From the NCBI RefSeq assembly GCF_035818635.1, contig NZ_JAYLLH010000026.1, positions 1-61,406 on the forward strand: a stretch of DNA of 61,406 bases. The letters are read 5' to 3'. Origin of the DNA: Mesobacterium_A hydrothermale. Lineage in GTDB: Bacteria > Pseudomonadota > Alphaproteobacteria > Rhodobacterales > Rhodobacteraceae. Both the position numbers and the translations under genes were made by a program. Position 1 is the stretch's first letter, and every line of letters starts with the position of its first letter. Below, piece by piece: positions 43,188-53,100 of the stretch. The notes under the pieces were generated by a model that saw only the letters and a program-made list of their open reading frames with translations, did no database searches and was not told the origin of the DNA.

Positions 43188-43850
43188 ATGATCCGGCTGG
43201 AAAACCTGACCAAGATCTTCTCGATGGATGGCAAGCGCAAGGTCGTCGCGGACAACGTCAACATGGTTTTTCCCACCGGGCGTTCGGTGGCGCTGATGGG
43301 ACGCAATGGAGCCGGGAAATCGACCCTGCTGCAGATGATCGCGGGCACCCAGGACCCAACCTCGGGGCGGATCGTATCGACCGGGTCGATTTCCTGGCCT
43401 GTGGGGTTTGCCGGCTCGTTCCACGCCGATCTGAGCGGCGCGCAGAACACCAGGTTCATCGCCCGGATCTATGGCGTGGACTGCGACGAGCTGGTGGGGT
43501 TTGTCGAGGATTTTGCCGGGCTGGGAGTGCATTTCCACCTCCCGTTGCGGACCTATTCCTCGGGGATGCGGTCGCGGCTGGCCTTCGGCGTGTCGATGGG
43601 CATTGGCTTTGACACCTACCTGGTCGATGAAATCACAGCGGTCGGTGATGCCGCGTTCCGCGCCCGCAGCAGCGAGATCTTCCTCGACCGGATGAAACGT
43701 TCGGGCGCGGTGGTCGCCACCCACTCGATGAGCCAGGTACGCGAACTGTGTGATGCGGCCGTGGTTCTGGAAAACGGCAACCTGATCTTTTACAACGATG
43801 TCGAGGAAGCCATCGCCCATCACAAGCGCAACATGGCGACCGACACCTGA
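43188..43850 (+). CDS. kpsT: Capsular polysaccharide ABC transporter, ATPase (KpsT-like)
   Basis: The 220-residue protein shows Walker A (ALMGRNGAGKSTLLQMIAG), the signature region YSSGMRSRLAFGVSMG and Walker B (FDTYLVDEITAVGD), matching KpsT/Wzt-type ATPases without an extra C-terminal carbohydrate-binding domain. It follows kpsE by 13 bp and must work with the permease at 40978. Its stop is 3 bp before a parS-like palindrome. Confidence 0.93.
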   Translation: MIRLENLTKIFSMDGKRKVVADNVNMVFPTGRSVALMGRNGAGKSTLLQMIAGTQDPTSGRIVSTGSISWPVGFAGSFHADLSGAQNTRFIARIYGVDCDELVGFVEDFAGLGVHFHLPLRTYSSGMRSRLAFGVSMGIGFDTYLVDEITAVGDAAFRARSSEIFLDRMKRSGAVVATHSMSQVRELCDAAVVLENGNLIFYNDVEEAIAHHKRNMATDT

Positions 43851-43853
43851 AAC

Positions 43854-43869
43854 GTTTCGCGCGCGAAAC
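43854..43869. promoter_or_regulatory. parS: parS-like palindrome after kpsT
   Basis: Third intergenic copy of GTTTCGCGCGCGAAAC, some 6.3 kb from the parB-flanking pair, between convergent genes where it does not disturb coding. Confidence 0.65.
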
Positions 43870-43921
43870 AGAGTCTGCTGCGCGGGGCCGTTTCAGACCC
43901 TGTAGCAGGCAAACAGACTCT
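43868..43921. terminator. Inverted repeat between convergent kpsT and GT2 genes
   Basis: CAGAGTCTG at 43868-43876 and its complement CAGACTCTG at 43913-43921 could pair over a 36-base loop. No T-run is present; a weak bidirectional terminator is possible. Confidence 0.3.
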
Positions 43922-43924
43922 GGA

Positions 43925-44905
43925 TCAGACCCGCCCCAGGGCCGCGGCGATATACAGTGCCAGCGTGGTCAGCCGGGTCTGACGATAGATCCCGGCGCGG
44001 GCAAAGGCCCGCATCCGCGCCAGCCCGGGCCGCACCGGCACCGCCGTCAGCGCCCGCAGCCGGGCCCGGTTGCGGCGGGTCAGTTCGTTTTCGGCGGCCT
44101 GCAGCGCGGCGATGTTGGTGGCGATCCAGCTGCCATAGTCCCGGCCCAGCACCTGCATCGCGCGTTCCAGCGTGGCGGCAAACCCGCGATGCGCGCCCAT
44201 GGTGTTCTGGCCGTGCTGGCGATAATCGACAACGATGCGCGGGTCGATCACCACCGACCCACCAGCCCCGCTGACCAGCTGGTACAGCCACCAGTCGTGA
44301 TAGGGCACACCTGCCGGCACGCCGACCCGGCGCACCAGCGCCAGCGCGCCGGGGCTGAGCACCAGGCTGTTGCCGCTGACCACGTTCTGCACCAGGGCGT
44401 TGCCGAATCCGGGGGGGCGTTTCGGCGGGTGTGACCGGCCGATCGGCTGCAGCCCGGCATCGGTCATCCGCAGCAGCCCGCCATAGATCGTCACCGGCCC
44501 CCCGGTGCCCAGCCCGGCGCGGGCATGGGCCAGCTTGCCGGGATGCCAGACGTCGTCCTGGTCCGACAGCGCCACCGGCCCGGCAGGAAACTCGGGGTGG
44601 CACAGCGCCGACAGGAAATTGGTGGCAAAGCCCTGCCCCGGCCCACGGATCAGCCGCACCGCGTGATCGGGGCCGACCTCGGCCGCGAAGGCGCGGATGA
44701 TGTCGCGGGTGGCATCGGTCGAGCCGTCGTCGCTGACCCACAGATCCCAGGCGGTGTCGGTCTGCGCCTTGTAGGACGCCAGCTGGTCGGCCAGCCACTT
44801 TTCGCCGTTATAGGCGCCCAGGACGATGGTGAACCGCGCCCGCCGGAGCGCGCTGCGGGCCGAGGTGTCGGAAGAGACGGACGGAGGGGCGGACGGGGTC
44901 GGCAT
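43925..44905 (-). CDS. GT2-family glycosyltransferase, rhamnosyltransferase-like
   Basis: The 326-residue protein has FTIVLGAYNGEKWLADQLAS, WVSDDGSTDATRDIIR, VALSDQDDVWHPGKLAHAR and VPYHDWWLYQLVSG, the set of motifs seen in GT2 rhamnosyltransferases of O-antigen and rhamnan synthesis (SDQDDVW and HDWW). It could use the dTDP-L-rhamnose made by the rml operon. It is convergent with kpsT and divergent from the next DUF4214 gene. Confidence 0.85.
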   Translation of the reverse strand: MPTPSAPPSVSSDTSARSALRRARFTIVLGAYNGEKWLADQLASYKAQTDTAWDLWVSDDGSTDATRDIIRAFAAEVGPDHAVRLIRGPGQGFATNFLSALCHPEFPAGPVALSDQDDVWHPGKLAHARAGLGTGGPVTIYGGLLRMTDAGLQPIGRSHPPKRPPGFGNALVQNVVSGNSLVLSPGALALVRRVGVPAGVPYHDWWLYQLVSGAGGSVVIDPRIVVDYRQHGQNTMGAHRGFAATLERAMQVLGRDYGSWIATNIAALQAAENELTRRNRARLRALTAVPVRPGLARMRAFARAGIYRQTRLTTLALYIAAALGRV

Positions 44906-45069
44906 CGCCTGCTCATGCCCGAGAAACGGACCCCGCGCAACCGTGGCAATTTGAGCGGTCTTGTCGGCAAACGCCGCGGTTTCGCCGCCAAGCTTGCGCG
45001 CCGCCGCCGCCGGGACGACCCAGCCTGTCCGGCGGGGGCGGGCAACCGGGGATCGGGGTCGCGCAGGCC

Positions 45070-47808
45070 GTGGTGGCGTTTACACATATCAACACGCGGA
45101 CGGAGGGGCCGCAGGCCTACCTGACCGCAATCAGCGCGCTGATGGTGCGGGGCGCGGGGGCCGATATGCGGCTCTATGTCGGTACGGCCGGGCAGGGCGG
45201 GGTGATGGTGCTGGACCCCGCGCGCGGGCTGGCGCCGCGCGATTACGACATCTTCAGCGAAAGCGGCGCGGGCCTGTCGGCGCCGCGCGACCTGGTGCCG
45301 GCGCCGGTGTCGGGCGGTGCCGCGCTGTTGACGCCGGGGCGCTATGGCCAGCAGATCGAGGGCCGCTGGCTGGCCGCCGACGGCACGCTGGGCGACCGGT
45401 TTGCGCTGACGCTGGACGGGCTGGGCCCGGACGCGGTGACGGCGCTGGCGTCCTTCACCGCGGCGGGCGGGCAGGTGCTGCATGTCACCGCGTTGCGCAA
45501 CGGTGCCGGGATCACCCTGTGGCAGCAGGCCGGCACCCAGGCGCGGCTGGTGCCGGTGGGGGCGCAGGCCCGCGATCCCAGCTTTGCCGCCGGCGACGTG
45601 ACGGCGCTGGCGCATCTGCGCAGCGGTGGGGGCGATTTCGTGCTGGCGCTGTCGGCGGCGGGCAACAGCCTGACGGTGTTGCGCGCCGATCCGCTGGCCG
45701 GGCTGGGGGTGACCGCGCGGGTCGATCCGCGCGACGGGCTCTATATCGACACGCCGGTGGCGCTGGCCACCGCGACGGTGGCGGGGCAGGCCTATGTGCT
45801 GGTGGGCGCGGCGGGCAGCGGTACGCTGTCGGTTCTGGCGCTGCGGCCCGATGGCAGCCTGCAGCTGACCGACCAGGCGGGCGATGACCTGACCACCCGG
45901 TTCGCCGGGGTGTCGGTGCTGAAAACAGTCTCTGTTCATGGCCAAACGTATATTGTTGCGGGCGGCTCGGACGACGGGCTGAGCCTGCTGACCCTGCTGC
46001 CGGGCGGGCGGCTGGTGCAGCTGGCGCAGGTGGCCGACGACACCGCCCTGGCGCTGAGCGATCCGTCGGCGCTGGCGCTGGCGTCGCTGGGCGGCGCGGC
46101 GGATGCGGCGCTGGCGGTGTTCGTCGCGGGCGAGCTGCCCGCCAGCCAGAGCGACACCGGTGCCGGGATCAGCCACCTGCGGGTCGATCTTGGCGCGATC
46201 GGGGTCAGCGTGCATGTCGGCAACGCCGGGGCGCGCCATGACGGCAGCGCCGGGCGCGACCAGATCGTCGGCGGGCTGGGCAATGACACGCTGTCGGGCG
46301 GTCCGGGCGAGGATGTGCTGTGGGACGGGGCCGGGTCCGATGTGCTGACCGGCGGGACGGGGGCGGACCTGTTCGTGCTGTCCAACGACGGCACCACCGA
46401 CACGATCACCGATTTCGAACGCGGTCTCGACCGGCTGGACCTGTCCACCGTCGGGCGGTTCTACACCGTCGCGGCGCTGGACATCCGCGCCACCGCCCAG
46501 GGTGCCGAGATCCGGCTGGGCGACGATCTGCTGGTGGTGCGCAGCGCCGACGGCCGCAGCCTGTCGGCGCGCGATTTCGACATCGGCGACCTGCGCAACC
46601 TGTGGCATCTCTCGACCGCGCCGCTGCCGCCCGAGAACCTGGTGCTGGAAGGCGGCGGCGGGGTGGATTTCCTGGAAGGCCGGGGTGGCAACGACACGCT
46701 GATCGGCGGCGCGGCGGGCGATCTGTTGCAGGGCCAGGACGGCGATGACTGGCTGCTGGGAGAGGCCCGCGCCCCGCTGTTCGACGCCGCCGCCGGACAG
46801 GTGTACCGGCTCTACCAGGCGACGCTGGACCGCCCCCCCGACACCGGCGGGCTGCTGGACTGGACCGGGCGGCTGATGGCGGGCACACGCGACCTGGCGC
46901 AGGTCGCGGCGGGGTTTGTCAACAGCGCCGAATTCGTCTCTGTTTATGGCCAGACCGGCAACAGCGCCTTTGTCGGCCTGCTGTACCAGAACGTGCTGAA
47001 CCGCGCCCCCGATGCCGGCGGGCTGGCGCATTGGGTGGGCCTGCTGAACGGCGGCACCAGCCGGGCGCAGGTGGTGTTGGGCTTTTCCGAAAGCACCGAG
47101 TTCAGGGCCGGCACCGCAGTGGCGGCGCTGTCGGTCAGTTTCGCGGGGTTGCAGGCAGAGTGCTCGGACGATGTGTTCCGGCTCTATCAGGCGACGTTGG
47201 GCCGCGATCCGGATGCGGCGGGGTTCTTGTCGTGGACCGCGCAGCTGGGGCAGGGCCTGCCCTTTGGCAGCGCGGTGGCGGGCTTTGTGAATTCGGCCGA
47301 GTTCCAGCAGACCTATGGCGCCACCGACAACATCAGCTTTGTCAGCCTGCTCTATCGCAACGTGCTGGACCGCGCCCCCGACACCGGCGGGCTGTTCTTC
47401 TGGCTGGGCCGGTTGGGGATCGAGGGCTGGAGCCGGGCGCAGGTGGTCGAGTCCTTTGCCCAAAGCCCCGAGTTCATTGCCGCGTCCCGCGCGGATCTGG
47501 CGGGCTGGCTGCGCGGGTTGGGGATCGACGACACGCTGGACGGCGGTGGCGGGGTCAACACGCTGGCCGGCGGGGTGGCGTCGGATTGCTTCGTGTTTCG
47601 CGCCGGAACCGGCGGCCATCACGTGGTGGCCGATCTCGAACCCTGGGACATGCTGCGGTTCGAGGGCTTCGGCTATGACAGCGCCGCCGATGTCCGGGCC
47701 CATCTGTCGGTGCAGGGCGGCGATGTGCTGTTCAGCGACGGCGGGGTCAGCGCCCGGCTGGTCGGTGCGGGGCTGGACGATTTGTCCGATGCCATGTTCG
47801 ACTATTGA
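45070..47808 (+). CDS. Secreted DUF4214 protein 4 (propeller-like head and RTX repeats)
   Basis: 912 residues, no signal peptide. The first 370 residues are repetitive, with blade-like segments such as DMRLYVGTAGQGGVMVLD, GQAYVLVGAAGSGTLSVLAL and GQTYIVAGGSDDGLSLLTLL, suggesting a beta-propeller. RTX nonapeptides (GGLGNDTLSGGPGEDVL; GGRGNDTLIGG-type) occur at about 395-440 and 527-567. Two DUF4214 units (about 576 and 702 onward) and the shared C-terminal module follow. The start GTG at 45070 has no clear ribosome site, so the true start may differ. The stop overlaps a TTG of the next open frame. Confidence 0.8.
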   Translation: MVAFTHINTRTEGPQAYLTAISALMVRGAGADMRLYVGTAGQGGVMVLDPARGLAPRDYDIFSESGAGLSAPRDLVPAPVSGGAALLTPGRYGQQIEGRWLAADGTLGDRFALTLDGLGPDAVTALASFTAAGGQVLHVTALRNGAGITLWQQAGTQARLVPVGAQARDPSFAAGDVTALAHLRSGGGDFVLALSAAGNSLTVLRADPLAGLGVTARVDPRDGLYIDTPVALATATVAGQAYVLVGAAGSGTLSVLALRPDGSLQLTDQAGDDLTTRFAGVSVLKTVSVHGQTYIVAGGSDDGLSLLTLLPGGRLVQLAQVADDTALALSDPSALALASLGGAADAALAVFVAGELPASQSDTGAGISHLRVDLGAIGVSVHVGNAGARHDGSAGRDQIVGGLGNDTLSGGPGEDVLWDGAGSDVLTGGTGADLFVLSNDGTTDTITDFERGLDRLDLSTVGRFYTVAALDIRATAQGAEIRLGDDLLVVRSADGRSLSARDFDIGDLRNLWHLSTAPLPPENLVLEGGGGVDFLEGRGGNDTLIGGAAGDLLQGQDGDDWLLGEARAPLFDAAAGQVYRLYQATLDRPPDTGGLLDWTGRLMAGTRDLAQVAAGFVNSAEFVSVYGQTGNSAFVGLLYQNVLNRAPDAGGLAHWVGLLNGGTSRAQVVLGFSESTEFRAGTAVAALSVSFAGLQAECSDDVFRLYQATLGRDPDAAGFLSWTAQLGQGLPFGSAVAGFVNSAEFQQTYGATDNISFVSLLYRNVLDRAPDTGGLFFWLGRLGIEGWSRAQVVESFAQSPEFIAASRADLAGWLRGLGIDDTLDGGGGVNTLAGGVASDCFVFRAGTGGHHVVADLEPWDMLRFEGFGYDSAADVRAHLSVQGGDVLFSDGGVSARLVGAGLDDLSDAMFDY

Positions 47809-47924
47809 AAAACCCGGTCGGCCATGGTCCTGATGGACCTGTCGAAAATGTCTGGTGGCCCCGCGAAACGGCCAGCGGACAGCGCCCCGGCCGATCCGCG
47901 CCTGATCCGTTCAAGGAATACCCG

Positions 47925-50054
47925 ATTCCCACAGCGACCTATACCCCCACCGATTTCGAACAGGCGATGCTGGAACTGCTGAACCGCGCCCGCACCGACC
48001 CGCAAGGGGAATTCGCCGCGCTGATCGCCGATGCCGCGGCGGGCACCGGGGTGCAAGGCAACATCACCAACGCGCTGAGCTATTTCGGCGTCGATATGGC
48101 CGCGCTGCAAAGCCAGATCGCCAGCCTGACCGCCGTGGCGCCGCTGGCCTGGAACACCGATCTGACCGAGGCCGCCAAGGACCATTCCGAGGCGATGATC
48201 GCCGCCGACACCCAGTCGCACCAACTGCCCGGAGAGGCCGACCTGGGCGACCGGATCGTTGCCACCGGCTATCTTCAGGGCGCGCGCAGCTATGCGTTTG
48301 GCGAAAACGTCTATGCCTTTACCGATGATCCGGTGTTCGGCCATGCCGGGTTCTTCATCGACTGGGGGTTTGACGCCAGCGATTTCGACCCCGCCAGCGG
48401 CACGCTGATTTCCAACTGGAAGACCAACGGCGACGGCATCCAGGATCCGGCGGGCCACCGCGAAACGATCATGAACAGCCGCTATACCGAGGTCGGCATC
48501 GCCGCGCTGGAGGAAACCAGCAGCGCCACCCAGGTCGGGCCCTATGTCGTCACCCAGGATTTCGGCTCTCGCGGGGGGTACGAGTCGCAACTGGTGGGGG
48601 TGGTGATCGCTGACAACGACGGCGACCGGTTCTATGACATGGGCGAGGGGCTGGCGGGCATCACCGTCACCGCGGTCGGGACGCAGGGCACCTTCAGCAC
48701 CACAAGCTGGTCTTCGGGCGGCTACCAGATGGTGCTGCCGGCGGGCAGCTATACCGTCAGCTTCGCGGGCAGCGGCATCACCGGGGCGCTGGCGCATGCC
48801 ATTACCATGGGGGCCGAGAACCTCAAGCTTGATGGCATCGCGGGCGACGCGGTGGCGTTTGCGTCCTGCATCATGGGCACCAGCCTGAGCGAAATCGTGC
48901 TGGGCACCGGCGGCACGGCGCAGATGCTGATCGGCAAGGGCGGGATGGACACGCTGACCGGCGCCACGCTGGACGACACGCTGTATGGCGACGATATCGA
49001 GATGACGTACCACGCCGCGCTGTCGGGGCAGGTCTATCGGCTGTACCAGGCAACGCTGGACCGCGCGCCGGACAGCGGCGGCCACCTGAACTGGGTGACG
49101 CAGATCCTGTGCGGCGACACCGATCTTCAGGGCGCGGCGGGCAGTTTCGTCAACTCGGCCGAATTCCAGGCCGTCTATGGCGCGCTGACCAACACCCAGT
49201 TCGTCGAACTGTTGTATCAGAACGTGCTGGGCCGGGCGGCCGATGCCGGCGGGCTGGCGGGCTGGGTGGGCCAGCTGGAGACCGGCACCTCGCGCGCCGA
49301 GGTGGTGATCGGCTTTTCCGAAAGCCCCGAGTTCATCACCGCCACCGCGGGCGACGCGGCCAGCTATGCCCAGGGCCACACGCCGTCGGCCTGGACCGAC
49401 GACGTGTTCCGGCTGTACCAGGCGACGCTGGACCGGGCGCCGGACCTGTCGGGGCTGCTGGACTGGATCGGCCAGCTGGGCAGCGGCCGGGCCTACCTGT
49501 CGGTGGTCACCGGCTTTGTCGCCTCGACCGAGTTCCAGACCACCTATGGCGCGCTCAGCGACAGCGATTTCGTCGAGCTGCTGTACCAGAACGTGCTGAA
49601 CCGGTCCGCCGATGCGGCGGGGCTGGCGGACTGGACCGGGCAACTGGCGGCAGGCACCTCGCGCGAGGAAGTGGTGCGTGGTTTCGCCCAGAGCGGCGAG
49701 TTCATCGCCGCCACCGATGCGGCGCTGGTCAGCTATGTGCGGGGCCTGGGCACCGACGACCGGCTGGAGCCGGGCGCGGGCAGCGGCCAGGTGGTGTATG
49801 GCGGCGCGCTGTCGGACCTGTTCGTCTTTGCCTCGCAGGCCGGTGCGGCGGTCAGTTCCGACACGGTGATCGGCGATTTCGAGGACTGGGACAAGCTGCA
49901 CCTGGAAGGCTTTGGCTATATCCAGACCAGCGAGGCGCTGGCGCATTTCACCCAGTCGGGGGCGGATGCGGTGTTTGTCGATGACAATGTCACCCTGCGC
50001 CTGCTGAACGTGGCCGTGACCGAGCTGGACGCGGCGCATTTCCAGTTGGCCTGA
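47925..50054 (+). CDS. Secreted DUF4214 protein 5 (CAP/SCP head)
   Basis: The head (about residues 8-200) is a CAP-superfamily domain: LELLNRARTDPQGEF, LTEAAKDHSEAMIAA with the conserved His, AFGENVYAF with the conserved Glu, and GHRETIMNSRYTEVGIA, the CAP signature. Residues 215-300 resemble an SdrD-type B repeat (VVIADNDGDRFYDMGEGLAG). Two DUF4214 units (about 370 and 492 onward) and the shared tail end the protein. No ATG lies at the head in frame; I give the ATT at 47925 because AAGGA stands 7 bp before it, but the frame is open from a TTG at 47805, which overlaps the upstream stop. Bacterial CAP proteins occur outside the cell; the exact function is unknown. Confidence 0.75.
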   Translation: MPTATYTPTDFEQAMLELLNRARTDPQGEFAALIADAAAGTGVQGNITNALSYFGVDMAALQSQIASLTAVAPLAWNTDLTEAAKDHSEAMIAADTQSHQLPGEADLGDRIVATGYLQGARSYAFGENVYAFTDDPVFGHAGFFIDWGFDASDFDPASGTLISNWKTNGDGIQDPAGHRETIMNSRYTEVGIAALEETSSATQVGPYVVTQDFGSRGGYESQLVGVVIADNDGDRFYDMGEGLAGITVTAVGTQGTFSTTSWSSGGYQMVLPAGSYTVSFAGSGITGALAHAITMGAENLKLDGIAGDAVAFASCIMGTSLSEIVLGTGGTAQMLIGKGGMDTLTGATLDDTLYGDDIEMTYHAALSGQVYRLYQATLDRAPDSGGHLNWVTQILCGDTDLQGAAGSFVNSAEFQAVYGALTNTQFVELLYQNVLGRAADAGGLAGWVGQLETGTSRAEVVIGFSESPEFITATAGDAASYAQGHTPSAWTDDVFRLYQATLDRAPDLSGLLDWIGQLGSGRAYLSVVTGFVASTEFQTTYGALSDSDFVELLYQNVLNRSADAAGLADWTGQLAAGTSREEVVRGFAQSGEFIAATDAALVSYVRGLGTDDRLEPGAGSGQVVYGGALSDLFVFASQAGAAVSSDTVIGDFEDWDKLHLEGFGYIQTSEALAHFTQSGADAVFVDDNVTLRLLNVAVTELDAAHFQLA

Positions 50055-50105
50055 CACGACCGCCCCGGGTCCGGGGCTGAAAAACGTGATGGGGCCCTTT
50101 TGCTT

Positions 50106-50121
50106 TGTCCTTGAGAGGACA
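50106..50121. terminator. Small hairpin between DUF4214 proteins 5 and 6
   Basis: TGTCCT-TGAG-AGGACA is a perfect 6-bp stem in the 139-bp gap, with no T-run. It could be part of a weak terminator or the leader of the next gene. Confidence 0.3.
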
Positions 50122-50193
50122 GGGAAAACCGTGTTTTCTTGCAGGGAATAAGGGGTCACCCGGGGTCACACCGGGAAGAGGAGGTTCCAGACC

Positions 50194-53100
50194 ATGCTGA
50201 TCGACTTTTTTGGCAATCCGCGCGGCAACGATGTCTTTGTCGATGCCTTTCTGAACACCACCAGCAATTCGGTGAACCCGTCGGTGATCGCCACCTCGAC
50301 GGAAGAGATCACGATCGAGAACCCGAGCAACGGCTATCGCTCGGTCTTTACCGGCACCGGCCTGCCGCTGGATCCCAACACTACCCTGACCGGTACCCTG
50401 ACCGACTGGGACCTGTATGACGACCAGGGCCACCAGGTGCTGAGCGCGTCCAACATCAGCTGGAGCTTCCAGGCGTTCATCGAAGGGCTGGTTGCGCTGA
50501 TCGACGCTGGCAACCCGGCGCCGATGAACGCGCTGTTCAACCTTCAGGACATCTCCTTTGACGGTGGCCAGAGCAACGAGAGCATCGACCTGGGCGACAC
50601 GTTCACCGGCGTGACCCGGGCGATGCTGATCGACGGCAGCCCCTATGACGACACCCTGCGCAGCGGCGCGGGCGATGACACGCTGTTCGGCGACGACGGC
50701 GACGACCGGCTGTACGGCGGGGCGGGCGATGACGAGCTGTCGGGCGGTGCCGGGCGCGACCGCCTGTATGGCGGGATCGGCGACGACATGCTGGATGCGT
50801 CGGGCGGGTCGGCCGAAAGCCAGAGCTGGGGCGACTACGTGCGCCCGGGCCTGGGCGAAAACACCATCATCGGCCATGCCGGGCTGTGGCAGCTGGGTGA
50901 GGGGCTTGATCTGAGCTATGGCGAGCTGTCGGGCATTGGCGGGGTCACGATCACTTCGGGGCGCAACGGCTCCGGCTCGACCGAAAGCGGCATGCCGGGC
51001 GCGGTCAGTGACAGCTTTCTTTACGTGAACTTCTTTGAAGGCTCGCAGGACGGTGACAACATCACCGGTGGCGACGACGACATCTGGGAAGGCTTTGCCG
51101 GGCTGGCGGGCAACGACACGATCGACGGCGGCGGCAGCGCCGGTGTCAACCAGCTGGTCTATGCCTATGAGCCCGACTGGTACAACGGCGCCGGCTCGGG
51201 CATCGTGGCCAATGTCGCGACCGGCACGGTGGTCGACACCCAGGGCTTCACCGACAGTTTCAGCAACATCAACGCCATCGAGGGCAGCGCCTTTGACGAC
51301 AGCATGACCAATGCCGGCGGCAGCAGCGGCATGCGGTTCATCGGTGGCGCGGGCAACGACACGCTGATCGGCGGCTTTGGCATCGACAACCTGTTCGGTG
51401 GCGACGGCGACGATTCCATCCGCACCGGCGACAGCAACGTGGAATACGATTATGTCATGCCGGGCGAAGGCACCGACACCGTCGACCTGAGCGACGTGCA
51501 GCTGGGCTATGTCGACATCGATCACAGCGACCTGCAAAGCGGCGCGATCACCGCGGTTCTGAACGGCCCGGCCAACACCGCCACCATCGACAAGGCCGCG
51601 GGCGGGCGCACCACGCTGATCGACCCGGAGGCGGCGATGGGCGCCGACGGGCTGGGCCTGTCCGGCACCCGTTTTGGCGACAGTTTCGTGCTGACCCCGT
51701 CCGACGACGGCTGGCTGGAAGTGGCGGCTCTGCAAGGCAATGACACGATCGAGGTGCTGGCCCACAACGGCACGCTCCGGCTGAACTACAACATGTGGAA
51801 CGGCAGCAACGGCATCGCCATGAACCTGGGCAACGGGCTGGTGTCGAACGATGGCACCGGCGGGACCGACACGCTGATCGGCGTCGACAACATCACCGAG
51901 ATCCGCGCCACCCGGTTCAACGACCTGATCGTCGGGTCGGATGCCGCCTATCAGCGCTTCATCCTTGAAGGCGGCAACGACACGGTGAACGCCGGCGGCG
52001 GCACCGACGAGCTGCGCTATGACCGGTCGGGCGTCGGTCCGATCGAGCTGGACCTCGAGGCGGGGCAGGCCACCGGCGACTGGAACGGGGCGGCCTTCAC
52101 CACCACCTTCAGCGGGGTGGAATGGGCGCGCGGGTCGCGCGATGGCGGCGACATCCTGCTGGGCGATGGCGGGGCGAACCGGTTCCTGGCCAATGGCGGC
52201 GATGACACGGTGGTGGGGCGCTATGGCGCCGATCTGCTGCTGGGCGAGGCGGGCAACGACCTGCTGGTCGGCGATCATTGGGTTGCGGCCTATGCCCCGG
52301 GCGAAGCGGCGCAGGTCTATCGCCTGTACCAGGCCACGCTGGGCCGCGCGCCCGACATCGGCGGCCACCTGGACTGGACCGGGCGGATCTATGCCGGCGA
52401 CGTCGACATCCGCGGTGCGGCCGGGGGCTTTGTCAACTCGGCCGAATTCCAGGCCACCTATGGCGCGCTGGACAACCCGCAGTTCGTCGAGCTGCTGTAC
52501 CAGAACGTGCTGGGCCGCGCCGCCGATGCCGGCGGGCTGGCGGGCTGGGTCGGCCAGTTGGATGGCGGCGCAACCCGGGCGCAGGTGGTCGTGGGCTTTT
52601 CCGAAAGCACCGAGTTCAAGGCCAACACCGCCGCCGAGGCCGCCAGCTTTGCCCGCAACGCCAATGAACAGACCTGGTCGGACGAGGTCTATCGCGTCTA
52701 CCGCGCCACGCTGGACCGGGACCCCGACCGGGGCGGCTTCCTCGACTGGATCGACCGGCTGGCGGATGGCACGCCGCTGGTCAACACCGTCACCGGCTTT
52801 GTCAACAGCCAGGAATTCCAGAACACCTATGGCGCGCTGACCAACGCCCAGTTCGTCGAACTGCTGTATCAGAACGTGCTGGGCCGCGCCGCCGACGCCG
52901 GCGGGCTGGCCGACTGGACCGGGCGGCTGGACAGCGGCACGACGCGGTCGCAGGTGGTGCTGGGCTTTTCCGAAAGCACGGAATTCATCAACAACACCCG
53001 GCAGGACACGACCGACTGGATCAAGAGCCTGGGCTCGGACGACGAGTTGCGCGGCGGGGCAGGGGACAATACCCTGGCCGGCGGGCGGCTGTCGGACTGG

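Noticed and set aside
44961..45887. An open frame of 308 codons overlapping the start of DUF4214 protein 4
   Set aside because: It is a shifted shadow rich in Gly, Arg and Ala; the propeller repeats are in the frame that starts at 45070.
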